DNA of 64,000 bases from Vombatus ursinus (taxonomy: Eukaryota; Chordata; Mammalia; Diprotodontia; Vombatidae): NCBI RefSeq assembly GCF_900497805.2, contig NW_020954576.1, positions 73,670,605-73,734,604 on the forward strand, read 5' to 3'. Shown in pieces: positions 61,701 to 64,000 of the stretch; the first letter of the stretch is position 1, and the number at the start of each line of letters is the position of its first letter. Both the position numbers and the translations under genes were made by a program. The notes under the pieces were generated by a model. It had not been told where the DNA came from and did not search any database. It saw nothing but the letters and a program-made list of their open reading frames with translations.

Positions 61701-61998
61701 GGCAGACAGACTTTCCTTAGGGACATTTAAGGATGTACCAAACTGGCACTCCACTTATCCTTTTAATTCATCTAAATCCTCACTTCCACTTTATTCTGAG
61801 GTCTGGAGTATATTCATGCCTCATTGTTTCTTGCTCTGGATTTTTCCTTTTGCTGATAGGGAAAGAGATGAATTAATGTCTGCGCTAGTTACGGTAAGGA
61901 AGACATTGTCAGAGATGCAGCAAATGGAATCCAATGCCTATGAGCAAGTGAAACAGGCTGTGCTGATGACAGAAGAAGCCAACTTTGAGAAAACCAAG
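3826..61998 (+). CDS. SDCCAG8: SDCCAG8, coding exons 1-9 of the 5' half (gene-level entry, partial)
   Basis: SDCCAG8 is a centrosome and basal-body coiled-coil protein needed for ciliogenesis; human loss causes nephronophthisis-related ciliopathy (known of the family). Nine exons spliced at GT/AG sites give 365 codons without a stop. Segments matching the human protein as I recall it include YQRSLR then RSIHQLTCA (exons 1-2), VNQLK (2-3), NDQSQY and HHLE.EVKFCK (4), EELSGMK (5), EKLKL.YEEK (7), NRVGGLCLKC.QHEAVL (8) and SAYEQVKQ-like plus EEANFEKTK (9). Human SDCCAG8 has 713 residues, so about half is present; the C-terminal coiled coils lie beyond the window. The N-terminal 230 residues diverge more than exons 7-9. 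Residues 237-365 are rich in E, K, Q and L, as expected at the start of a coiled coil. The gene lies head-to-head with the probable CEP170 first exon. Introns range from 112 bp (intron 2) to about 23 kb (intron 1). Confidence 0.95.
3920..6312. other. SDCCAG8 intron 1, left part: no recognised element
   Basis: AT-rich intron DNA. I see no exon with a human SDCCAG8 match and no clear repeat. Confidence 0.5.
6313..6322. other. Assembly gap (10 N)
   Basis: Ten unspecified bases. The true gap length may differ. Confidence 0.99.
6323..6910. other. Unclassified stretch beside the gap
   Basis: Carries ATGATTGGTTAC and TATGATTGGTTGG (inverted CCAAT-like pairs) and is less AT-rich than its surroundings. 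It could be a fragment of an LTR-type fossil, but I cannot place it in a family. Confidence 0.2.
7090..8325 (-). mobile_element. L2-type LINE fragment
   Basis: Minus-strand LINE copy. It follows the same order as the better preserved copies at 43976 and 59405: tail, CCTTGCCCTTAAGG segment, AGGGCTTTAAAAACCAAAT, then reverse-transcriptase region. Heavily decayed; no coding potential. Confidence 0.65.
8820..9250 (+). mobile_element. L3/CR1-type LINE, 3' end
   Basis: Contains GAGTATTGTGTTCAGTTCTA and GTCCAGAGGAAAGC, then the 3' untranslated region ending in CTTCAAACTTTTTTGATTCT, as in amniote CR1/L3 3' ends. Confidence 0.75.
9399..9930 (+). mobile_element. Marsupial tRNA-derived CORE-SINE, split by another SINE
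   Basis: Starts GGCAGCTAGGTGGTATAGTG (tRNA-like head), core with CTGTAAAATGAGGATAACAG, then GCCTGGCACAT up to about 9631. Its tail (TAAATGCTTAATAAATGCC) resumes at about 9884 on the other side of the minus-strand SINE at 9632-9882. Confidence 0.8.
9632..9882 (-). mobile_element. RTE-tailed marsupial SINE (WALLSI/WSINE-like)
   Basis: In minus orientation: GTTGTTCAGTTGTGTATGAC is the BovB/RTE-like 3' end, followed by TGCAGTGGTTTGCCATCTCC, ACAGATGAAGAAACTGAGGC and the tRNA-derived head at CATCTAGCTGCC. Inserted into the SINE at 9399-9930. Confidence 0.8.
10789..11754 (+). pseudogene. HAL1 ORF1-like protein (321 codons, damaged ends)
   Basis: Residues about 35-140 form a long E/K/N/Q-rich coiled coil. 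The RRM-like core follows (LENRSRRENLKIIRLSES), then the start of the C-terminal domain with RIHRSPPERDPQRKTPRNIV. Known L1 ORF1 proteins trimerise and bind RNA. The original start is at 10746 (MSKQCKKN...), but a 10-bp tandem duplication (GGTGACAAAT, about 10791-10810) shifts that frame to a stop, so the present ATG at 10789 is secondary. After about residue 262 (QFKYCG) the C-terminal domain runs out of frame relative to the marsupial L1 consensus I recall. Not a host gene. Confidence 0.8.
11975..12032. repeat. (GATA)n microsatellite inside HAL1
   Basis: About 13 GATA units with one GGTA variant near the right end. Confidence 0.95.
13012..13180 (-). mobile_element. MIR-type SINE
   Basis: GAAAGGACCTTAGAAGACAT, TATAGATGAAGAAACTGTGG, CACACAGTTAATAAGTG order, typical of MIR/L3-tailed SINEs read on the minus strand. 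Confidence 0.65.
13181..14350. other. Intron 1, no recognised element
   Basis: AT-rich intron sequence with TA/CA-rich patches at 13675-13700 and 14165-14215; no exon or clear repeat seen. Confidence 0.5.
14355..14660 (-). mobile_element. L2-type LINE, 3' end
   Basis: AATTATTAAGTGCTTACTGT, TCAGTCATTTTGCTAAGCTC and CCTGCCCTCAAAGAGCTCAC are the L2-type tail in reverse orientation. Confidence 0.75.
14661..16528. other. Intron 1, no recognised element
   Basis: Mostly unique-looking. The part at about 15060-15660 is less AT-rich than its neighbours and could be an old unrecognised repeat or conserved non-coding DNA. Confidence 0.45.
16529..16790 (-). mobile_element. MIR-type SINE
   Basis: AATAGCACTTTAAAGTTTGC, ATTATTATCCCCATTTTACA, GATGAGGAAATTGAGGCAG and TCCTGACTTCAGGTCCAG in order: a well-preserved MIR in reverse orientation. 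Confidence 0.8.
17055..17305 (+). mobile_element. RTE-tailed marsupial SINE
   Basis: Head GGGGCACCTAGGTGGTAAAA, then CTCAGTTTCTTCAGCTGTAA and the RTE-like end GAAGACATGACCGAACAAC. A short target duplication ACAAATT is present at 17048-17054 and 17306-17312. Confidence 0.8.
17313..18350. other. Intron 1, no recognised element
   Basis: No exon or repeat identified in this AT-rich stretch. Confidence 0.5.
18355..18450 (-). mobile_element. L2-type LINE tail fragment
   Basis: TACTAAGCATTCAAAATACA followed by TCCTTGCCCTCAAGTAGTTA. Confidence 0.55.
19490..19635 (-). mobile_element. L1 3' end fragment
   Basis: TTTTCCAGTTACATGTAAAG and ACTTCCTCCCCCCTCAGTAA match the reversed marsupial L1 3' untranslated region also seen at 24738 and 48741. 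Confidence 0.65.
19730..20550 (-). mobile_element. L2-type LINE fragment
   Basis: Minus-strand copy from the tail (GTTAAGCACTGGGAATAAAA) through GGCCAGGTTTTGAAGAGTTT, AATCCAGGTGTGAAGTGATG and AGTTTGAGATGTCCAA. Same family as 43976 and 59405. Confidence 0.75.
20551..22000. other. Intron 1, no recognised element
   Basis: AT-rich; TA/TG-rich simple sequence at about 21480-21540. No exon identified. Confidence 0.5.
22005..22660 (+). mobile_element. L2-type LINE, 3' part
   Basis: CTCAATAAACTCCAGGGGTT, TTCTGATGCTCCTTCTCC and a tail GCTACTTAATAAATGCTTCC. Confidence 0.75.
22661..23785. other. Intron 1, no recognised element
   Basis: A stop-free 101-codon frame at 23212-23517 has no recognisable motif and ends in a GTTT simple repeat; not regarded as coding. 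Confidence 0.45.
23790..23935 (-). mobile_element. L1 fragment
   Basis: GGTTCTGCTCACTTCATTTT, GCATCAGTTCATACTGCC and CATACAGTAATATTTCATCA match the reversed L1 segment at 25150-25260. Confidence 0.65.
23965..26945 (+). mobile_element. L2-type LINE, split by an L1 insertion
   Basis: Left part (23965-24737) starts in the reverse transcriptase, where GCCTTTGACACGGTCAGTCA reads AFDTVSH (the conserved AFDTVDH region). Right part (26554-26945) is the 3' region ending GGCACTTAATAAATGCCTAT TGATTGA. An antisense L1 lies between them. Confidence 0.8.
24738..26553 (-). mobile_element. 5'-truncated marsupial L1 (end of ORF2 plus 3' UTR)
   Basis: Reverse-oriented L1: the 3' UTR at the left, then the ORF2 end. 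Landmarks are ATCCCCTCAATTTCTAATTC, CTTTGGGATACAGACC and GCAGTTCTCTATATATTTG-like sequence. Flanking target duplication CCTATCTTTC (24728-24737) and CCTACCTTTC (26554-26563), 9 of 10 identical. No intact frame. Confidence 0.85.
27006..27158 (+). CDS. SDCCAG8: SDCCAG8 coding exon 2 (residues 32-82)
   Basis: The acceptor is ...TTGCAG|AA and the donor CAG|GTACAT. The first two bases complete a Glu codon with exon 1, then RANRSIHQLTCAFQESD follows, close to human HASRSIHQLTCALKEGD. The middle is acidic (EDEFEHEE) and diverged from human; the end WHELHHSHA matches the human WPELQQSHA region. The exon ends one base into a Val codon. Confidence 0.95.
27271..27356 (+). CDS. SDCCAG8: SDCCAG8 coding exon 3 (residues 83-111)
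   Basis: The acceptor is TTTCTTTAG|TT. It encodes VNQLKALLNQQNNKENEVSS then PRRRKLSPL, close to human VNQLKDLLRQQADKESEVSP and SRRRKMSPL. Intron 2 is only 112 bp. The donor at 27357 is TTG|GTTTGT, weaker than the others; this end was chosen because it gives phase 0 into exon 4 and the same residue count as human across the junction. Confidence 0.9.
27357..28270. other. SDCCAG8 intron 3, left part: no recognised element
   Basis: No exon or clear repeat; 27640-28070 is less AT-rich than the rest and may be an unrecognised old repeat. Confidence 0.45.
28271..28530 (+). mobile_element. MIR/CORE-type SINE
   Basis: GGCAGAGGTATAGTAGAAAG head, ATTTCATCATCTGAAAAATA core and TTCTATATAAATGTAAAATA end. 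Confidence 0.65.
28531..29370. other. Intron 3, no recognised element
   Basis: AT-rich stretch, nothing identified. Confidence 0.5.
29375..29515 (-). mobile_element. MIR-type SINE fragment
   Basis: TTGTAGATGAAGAAAATTAG and CCTCTGACTACAG in MIR order, decayed. Confidence 0.5.
29518..29635 (-). mobile_element. L2-type LINE tail
   Basis: AACAAGCATTAAGGACCTAT and GCATGTGCTAAGTTCTTGGG. Confidence 0.6.
30040..30155 (+). mobile_element. L2-type LINE tail
   Basis: GCTCCTTGAGGAAAGGGGCT and GCTCACTAAATGTTGAATC. Confidence 0.65.
30165..30262. repeat. 98-bp unclassified repeat, copy 1
   Basis: Starts AGAGGATGAGTCTGTCCTAT and ends TTCATATGCT. It is 88 of 98 identical, without gaps, to 31599-31696. Family unknown to me. 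Confidence 0.75.
30511..30624 (+). CDS. SDCCAG8: SDCCAG8 coding exon 4 (residues 112-149)
   Basis: The acceptor is CACCATAG|AA and the donor AAG|GTAAGT. The exon has 38 codons in phase 0. FDLVPIFNDQSQYVHHLEEE and VKFCK align with human HDLVHTINDQSQYIHHLEAE and VKFCK. The first ten residues are diverged. Confidence 0.94.
30740..31060 (+). mobile_element. L2-type LINE fragment
   Basis: ATCCAATCAGTTGCCAAGCC, TTCAGGTCCTCATTACTTCT and GGACCGTTGTAATTCCCTC, typical of the L2-type region between RT and tail. Confidence 0.65.
31195..31840 (-). mobile_element. L3/CR1-type LINE 3' part, interrupted
   Basis: ATCACAGAATCTGAGTTGAA, GGCAGTCCATTCCACTCTAA and TGTCAATATGCTTCCTAAAA are reversed L3 sequence. 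The continuity is broken at about 31597-31697 by the 98-bp unclassified repeat. Confidence 0.75.
31599..31696. repeat. 98-bp unclassified repeat, copy 2
   Basis: Second copy of the unit at 30165-30262, same orientation, lying where L3 sequence would otherwise be continuous, so it looks inserted. Confidence 0.75.
32770..33175 (+). mobile_element. Probable solo LTR of an endogenous retrovirus (fossil)
   Basis: LTR-like layout: a TG start near 32770, GTATAAAAG TATA-like box near 33002, AATAAA near 33069, and a CA end near 33175. No internal retroviral sequence adjoins it. Family not determined (class I-like plan). Looks old. Confidence 0.35.
33579..33701 (+). CDS. SDCCAG8: SDCCAG8 coding exon 5 (residues 150-190)
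   Basis: The acceptor is TTTCTATAG|GA and the donor TCT|GTGAGT. The 41 codons begin EELSGMKERILIVVQENEKL, matching human EELSGMKNKIQVVVLENEGL. The second half is charged and helix-prone but diverged, and is one codon shorter than my recollection of the human exon. Confidence 0.94.
33720..34790. other. Intron 5, unclassified stretch with raised GC
   Basis: About 1 kb noticeably richer in GC than the surrounding intron, with short incidental open frames on both strands. I recognise no SINE, LINE or gene in it. It could be an undescribed or unrecognised repeat. Confidence 0.3.
34793..37100 (+). mobile_element. L3/CR1-type LINE with RT region and 3' end
   Basis: Contains GGCCAGTTAGCTTGACTTTG (RT region), AGATTTGCAAATGACACAAA reading RFANDTK (the FADDTK catalytic region), GTTGTGTTGAGGTCTGGATG and the 3' end GGGAAGGATTCCTTTTGGGT. 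The element is decayed and split by a SINE at 35799-36010. No coding potential remains. Confidence 0.8.
35799..36010 (-). mobile_element. MIR-related SINE inserted in the L3
   Basis: ACCTATGATTTTATTGGTCT, GCAGGTTGGCACTTGCTCTA and TTTTCCAGGTCATGCAACCA in order. L3 sequence resumes on the right; AACAGG repeats at both junctions. Confidence 0.7.
37105..37265 (-). mobile_element. MIR-type SINE fragment
   Basis: GATTAGAGGTCATTTACTCC, TTGCAAATAAGGGAACTTGG and CACACAGATGGCAAAGCAAG. Confidence 0.55.
37913..38115 (+). mobile_element. MIR-type SINE
   Basis: CTGGACCTCAGTTTCTTCAT, GCCTAGATGATTTCTTAATT and CAGTTCTAAAATTTTATGAC. Confidence 0.65.
38116..40790. other. Intron 5, no recognised element
   Basis: AT-rich to about 40380, then a C-rich, less AT-rich stretch running up to the tandem repeat at 40799. 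CA-rich simple sequence at 39238-39281. No exon identified. Confidence 0.45.
40799..40925. repeat. Degenerate 48-bp tandem repeat
   Basis: Units begin GGACCAGAGCCTT at 40799 and 40847 and GGATTAGGGTCTC at 40895, an exact 48-bp period. The first two units agree at about two-thirds of positions; the third is partial. Confidence 0.6.
41470..41795 (+). mobile_element. L2-type LINE, 3' part
   Basis: AAAGCCCTTTACAATTTGGT, ATTAGAATGTAAACTCCTTG and CCCTATGCCTGGCC. Confidence 0.65.
42125..42262 (+). CDS. SDCCAG8: SDCCAG8 coding exon 6 (residues 191-236)
   Basis: The acceptor is TTTATTCAG|GG and the donor CTT|GTGAGT. The 46 codons begin GNPQNSWV (human GNMHNSWI) and end in a QEL that joins EKLKL in exon 7 (human EQLELEKLKL). 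The middle is a low-conservation linker. The open frame continues past the donor, but the human match stops there. Confidence 0.92.
42690..43740 (-). mobile_element. L3/CR1-type LINE (RT region and 3' end)
   Basis: GAGTTGGAAGGGATGTTCAT and CTCTGCCCTCTGGGGCCAGC (3' end) lead rightward to AGACTAGGGCCAAGAATGGT and CACCTCACTAGATACCTC (RT region) in reverse orientation. Confidence 0.8.
44122..44159. repeat. (CA)n microsatellite
   Basis: About 19 CA units inside the L2-type LINE. Confidence 0.95.
44229..44306. repeat. 21-bp tandem repeat, 3.7 copies
   Basis: ATATGGTATTTTAAATGTAGA starts at 44229, 44250, 44271 and 44292 (first copy TATATG variant; last copy partial). Confidence 0.9.
46680..46736. 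repeat. (TA)n(CA)n microsatellite
   Basis: TA run followed by about 20 CA units. Confidence 0.9.
47690..47825 (-). mobile_element. MIR-type SINE fragment
   Basis: AACAATTTACATTTCCATAG and GGCCAGGGTCATATAGCTAG. Confidence 0.55.
48240..48640 (+). mobile_element. L2-type LINE fragment
   Basis: CCAATCAATTGCCAAGTCTT, CTCATAAAAACTCCAGTGAC-like sequence near 48520 and TCAAATGTAAATTCCTTTG. Confidence 0.7.
48741..49621 (-). mobile_element. 5'-truncated marsupial L1 with clear target duplication
   Basis: Reversed L1 3' UTR and ORF2 end (GGGCATCCCCTCAATTTCTA, TTTGGGATACAGACCTAGAA). Flanked by CCTTATCCTTATTTTC (48725-48740) and CCTTATGCTTATTTTC (49622-49637), 15 of 16 identical. Confidence 0.88.
50030..50265 (-). 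mobile_element. MIR-type SINE
   Basis: TTGCAAGGCACTTTATTTCT, TTACAGATGGGGAAACAGGC and CAGGTCACACAATTTTTTCA. Confidence 0.65.
50266..51146. other. Intron 6, right part: no recognised element
   Basis: Contains a T run of about 25 (50926-50950) and an A run near 50680; no exon before 51147. Confidence 0.5.
51147..51211 (+). CDS. SDCCAG8: SDCCAG8 coding exon 7 (residues 237-257)
   Basis: This is a 65-nt exon too short to appear as a long ORF. The acceptor is CTTTTCTAAAG|GA and the donor GAG|GTAAAG. EKLKLIYEEKNEILESQVKT then L matches human EKLKLTYEEKCEIEESQLKF then L. It ends two bases into an Arg codon completed by exon 8. Confidence 0.93.
51212..52906. other. Intron 7: no repeat recognised
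   Basis: AT-rich, unusually free of recognisable repeats. It holds a possible RNA hairpin at 52601-52648. Confidence 0.5.
52601..52648 (+). other. Possible intronic RNA hairpin
   Basis: GTGTTCTGAAAGT (52601-52613) and ACTTTCAGAGCAC (52636-52648) pair over 13 bases, with one G-U wobble and a 22-base loop, about 260 bases upstream of exon 8. Confidence 0.4.
52907..53089 (+). CDS. SDCCAG8: SDCCAG8 coding exon 8 (residues 258-318)
   Basis: The acceptor is CTTCCTTTTAG|GA and the donor CAA|GTATGT. This is the most conserved exon in the window: NRVGGLCLKCSQHEAVLAQT followed by HTNAHVQTIERL, nearly identical to human, with the CLKC cysteine pair kept. The human AANTC segment before NRVGG is two residues shorter here. 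It ends two bases into a Lys codon. Confidence 0.96.
53617..53869 (-). mobile_element. RTE-tailed marsupial SINE
   Basis: TTCAGTTGTGTGCAACTTTT, GGAGTGGTTTGCCATTTCAT, ACAGATGAGGAAACTGAGAC and CACCTGGCTGCCC in reverse orientation. Same family as 9632-9882 and 17055-17305. Confidence 0.85.
53918..54185 (+). mobile_element. CORE-type SINE
   Basis: CTGGTGGTCCAGTGGGTGGA, AAATGGAGATAATAGCACCA and GGTGCCTGGCATGTAGTAAG. Confidence 0.75.
54226..54520 (+). mobile_element. CORE/MIR-type SINE
   Basis: AGTGTTGGGGTAGTGGCTAA head, GTACTTTGCAAACCTTAAGG, CTATATAAATAGCAGTTATT tail with ATT repeats. Confidence 0.75.
54605..54670 (-). mobile_element. L2-type LINE tail fragment
   Basis: AATTGCCTACTGAGTGCTAG and GGTGCTTGGGATACACAAAA. 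Confidence 0.55.
54675..55205 (-). mobile_element. L2-type LINE fragment
   Basis: TTTATTGAGTACTTTCTGTG tail, then ATAGTCCAGATGAGAGGTGA and further L2-type sequence in reverse order. Confidence 0.7.
55505..55630 (-). mobile_element. L2-type LINE tail
   Basis: AGCATTTATCAAGCTCTTGT, GTCACTGTTCTAAGTGCTGG and CAGTCCCTACCCTCAAGG. Confidence 0.65.
55715..56340 (+). mobile_element. L2-type LINE, RT region
   Basis: AGTTGGCCCTTTTCCTTGCC, CTTCTTCCCTACAGCCTACA and TTGATTACACTCTTCTCC (the AFDTVDH-type region) on the plus strand. Confidence 0.7.
56385..56585 (-). mobile_element. L2-type LINE, internally shortened
   Basis: Tail AAGCATTTATTAAGTGTTTG joins directly to the RT-proximal part GGCAACTGGTTGGATATGGA, skipping several hundred bases present in longer copies. 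Confidence 0.6.
56755..56905 (+). mobile_element. L2-type LINE tail
   Basis: CTCAGTGCCTGGCAATAATA and GTGCTTATAAATGCTTGATG. Confidence 0.65.
56906..58090. other. Intron 8: no recognised element
   Basis: 57050-57480 is C-rich and less AT-rich than its flanks; unclassified. The rest is AT-rich intron. Confidence 0.45.
58095..58290 (-). mobile_element. MIR-type SINE
   Basis: AATAATAGCTCACATTTTTA, AAAGATGAGAGGAAATTGAG and CTTTCCTGACTCAGACTAC. Confidence 0.7.
58291..59149. other. Intron 8: no recognised element
   Basis: AT-rich, nothing identified. Confidence 0.5.
59150..59335 (-). mobile_element. L3/CR1-type LINE 3' end
   Basis: AGAATCTTAAGAGTTGGAAG and TTCTCTTTACAACATCATGA, then CAGCTCATTCTACTTTTGAC. 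Confidence 0.65.
59405..61225 (-). mobile_element. L2-type LINE with internal deletion
   Basis: Starts at the tail (TTAGTAAACATTTACTAAGT), passes AATAGTCCAGGTGTGAGGTG, GATGGGATAACCAAGTGAAA and GCCCAGGACAGAGCCTTGTG, and jumps near 60570 to GAACAGGGTTTGGAGTTGCA. It lacks about 1 kb matching 45290-46340 of the copy at 43976. Confidence 0.8.
61860..61998 (+). CDS. SDCCAG8: SDCCAG8 coding exon 9 (residues 319-365), last exon in the window
   Basis: The acceptor is TTTGCTGATAG|GG and the donor AAG|GTGAGT. ERDELMSALVTVRKTLSEMQ, then NAYEQVKQAV and EEANFEKTK, align with human ERDDLMSALVSVRSSLADTQ, SAYEQVKQVL and EEANFEKTK. It ends in phase 0; the remaining coiled-coil exons are beyond 64000. Confidence 0.95.
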
Positions 61999-62540
61999 GT
62001 GAGTGGAGCAGGGACTAAGTGGCAGCTTGGTGGCTCATTTTTTTTCTTTCAAATGTTTTCTTCCATGTGCTTTCTGTAAGTGTGTTCTCTCTATGGCCAG
62101 CATTCACTCTACGGATTTCTGTTTGTTGCTATTTATTTTTAACCTTCGGAGAATTTTCTCATTCTTTAAAAGAAATCCACTAGTAAATCACCAGTCAGAG
62201 ATACAGCATTGAAAAGTTATTTAGAAGAGGTGCACAGAGCTTATGTTATATGTTGTATGAGGTTCTGTTTCCTTTTTAGAATATATGGAAACTTCAGGCT
62301 GTGTTCTGAAGAGGTTTATAATATGTATAGAAAAGGGATCTGCTTTATTACAGTGTATGAAAGTCAAATTATGTAAAATTAAATTTAATTTTAAAGCAAA
62401 TTGCTAATTGTCCCATAAAATGAGTTGCATTTTGTCCTTCAGTATCTTGTTATATGATACCATCTAGTGTTCCATTAGCATATTACAGGCTAATCATACC
62501 AACATGAATGAAATTTTCTTACATGCAGAACATCAGGTCA
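61999..62540. other. Intron 9: no recognised element
   Basis: AT-rich; nothing identified. Confidence 0.5.
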
Positions 62541-62544
62541 TGGA

Positions 62545-62735
62545 ATTAGAGCAGGAAAGGACGTTAGAGGTCATTTAGTCTAACTTTTTCATTTTTACAG
62601 GTTTGGAAACAGGTTCAGTAAGGCTAATATGACTTGTGGAATGTCACATAGATAGTAAATAGAGCCAAGACTCAAACCAAGACCTTCTGATTCTAAGTTA
62701 AGTGTTCTTTGTGATGTACCATATCATGAATTTTT
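62545..62735 (-). mobile_element. MIR-type SINE
   Basis: GCAGGAAAGGACGTTAGAGG, TTACAGGTTTGGAAACAGGT and CTCAAACCAAGACCTTCTGA. Confidence 0.65.
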
Positions 62736-63021
62736 AATGGGGGGAAAAGCTAACACCAAAAAAAAATCTGACATCATAATTCTATACACAGAAATTTTCT
62801 TTCAGCAGGAGAGTGGTAAGAAAATACACCTGCCTTAAAAGAAAACTTTAAAACTATTCCTTCTTTCCTGAAATAAATTTTGTTTTCAATAGTTTTGATA
62901 TTTGATTTCTGTTAATCATAGAAATTCAATTACTCCTTGGGCTACAGTTCTTGTAAGTACTCATAGTTCTCTTTAAAATGGTTCCTTTTTAAAATCTATT
63001 CAGTATACCATACCCTGCTTA

Positions 63022-63051
63022 CATACACATACACACACATACACACACACA

Positions 63052-63100
<49 letters not shown>
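63022..63100. repeat. Compound (CA)n(CT)n microsatellite
   Basis: CA-rich run with ACAT interruptions to about 63053, then about 23 CT units. Confidence 0.95.
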
Positions 63101-63319
63101 GCTCACTTTCTTGTTTCATGGTTCCAGCTCTAAAATTATGATCCTCAATACTGTAGACTTGGTTTACTTTGATGATTGTCCACTTCACATAGTTTTTTGT
63201 GTACTTAGTAAGTGATTCTACTCTGCTTTCATAGCAGACATCCTAAGCTTACAGATTAGTAATATCTCCTCTCAGAGAGATGTGAAAAAGGGTGAATGCC
63301 CTCCATCTATTGATGACAT

Positions 63320-63440
63320 AGATTGAGCTTTAAAGCTGGATGAGATTGTGTTCAGTTCCCCTGTTCTGTGAGTGAGGGGGCCGAGGCACAGAGAGTTTAA
63401 GTGATTTGAACACAGTGGTACTAGTCACATCCATCTAGCT
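63320..63440 (-). mobile_element. MIR-type SINE fragment
   Basis: GAGGGGGCCGAGGCACAGAG and TTTAAGTGATTTGAACACAG. Confidence 0.45.
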
Positions 63441-63589
63441 GTAACGTTGATGGAGGCTAGAGAGAGCACAGTTTGATTTGGGAGGGGGAGGGAACCCATA
63501 CAACAGCAATGATTTCATTGCTGTAAGGAACTCCTGTTATGGAAGCTCCCTTCACTGGTGCAAGTCAAAACCTTGTCTATAACAGAATC

Positions 63590-63705
63590 TTAGAGTTACC
63601 CAAGCACTGAGAAGTTATTTGGTCCTAGTCACCCAGTCACTATAGAGAGAGGCCAAACTCAAACCCAGGTCTTCTTGATTTCAAGCCTGGCTTTTTTTCC
63701 CCCTC
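63590..63705 (-). mobile_element. MIR-type SINE fragment
   Basis: AACTCAAACCCAGGTCTTCT and GATTTCAAGCCTGGC. Confidence 0.5.
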
Positions 63706-64000
63706 CACTGTCAGTGAACTTGTCTAGTTTTAGGATTAGGAAAAGAGATTCCTTTTTCATAGGAATACTATGGTTAACATATCAACAAAATCCCTATTCC
63801 AAGAGATGATACAATAAATAGGGCCAAGGAGATTTTGTATAACTAAATAATAGATCCTTTAAAAATTTATGAGAAGCCTAGAATATATGGAAATGTTGCT
63901 AATTTTTTTGAGGTTGGCGCCATTGAGGATAACTGGGATCACCTTCTTGCCCAGTTTTAGAGCCATAACCAGGGAGCTCTGAACCATGTGTGGGCAAGCA

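Noticed and set aside
61675-62079. 134-codon plus-strand frame taken as one exon
   Set aside because: Only 61860-61998 matches SDCCAG8; the rest is intron read through both splice sites.

Overview
The window is vertebrate nuclear DNA from a marsupial. The evidence is an AT-rich, repeat-dense background, a HAL1-type half-L1, many L2- and L3-type LINE fragments, CORE/MIR-type SINEs, and SINEs ending in an RTE (BovB-like) 3' tail. The species cannot be fixed from the sequence. A run of 10 Ns at 6313-6322 is an assembly gap.

One protein-coding gene explains the window: the 5' half of SDCCAG8 (centrosomal coiled-coil ciliopathy protein, also called CCCAP/NPHP10), on the + strand. Nine coding exons were found by reading between splice sites and comparing with the human protein from memory: 3826-3919, 27006-27158, 27271-27356, 30511-30624, 33579-33701, 42125-42262, 51147-51211, 52907-53089 and 61860-61998. 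Their lengths sum to 1095 nt, exactly 365 codons, with every junction phase compatible. The gene runs off the right edge.

Layout: 1-2705 is most likely the start of CEP170 intron 1 on the - strand (CEP170 is the head-to-head neighbour of SDCCAG8 in human). About 2130-3960 is a CpG-rich bidirectional promoter with three NRF1-like sites, four ZNF143-like sites, a possible X-box half-site, a probable untranslated CEP170 first exon with strong donor, and SDCCAG8 exon 1. The 23-kb SDCCAG8 intron 1 (3920-27005) holds L2, L3, SINE, HAL1 and L1 copies, some nested. Introns 2-9 hold the other exons among L2/L3 LINE fragments, SINEs, a probable solo LTR, microsatellites and two small tandem repeats.

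There is no operon, CRISPR array, RNA gene or new coding system here. The points most worth a second look are a 27-bp in-frame tandem duplication in SDCCAG8 exon 1, the cluster of NRF1 and ZNF143 motifs in the shared promoter, a 98-bp unclassified repeat present twice 1.4 kb apart, an ORF1-only HAL1 with both target-site duplications, and some unclassified stretches. Repeat names are by recognition of consensus features without a database search, so subfamily names are tentative and ends are approximate to tens of bases unless a target-site duplication is given.
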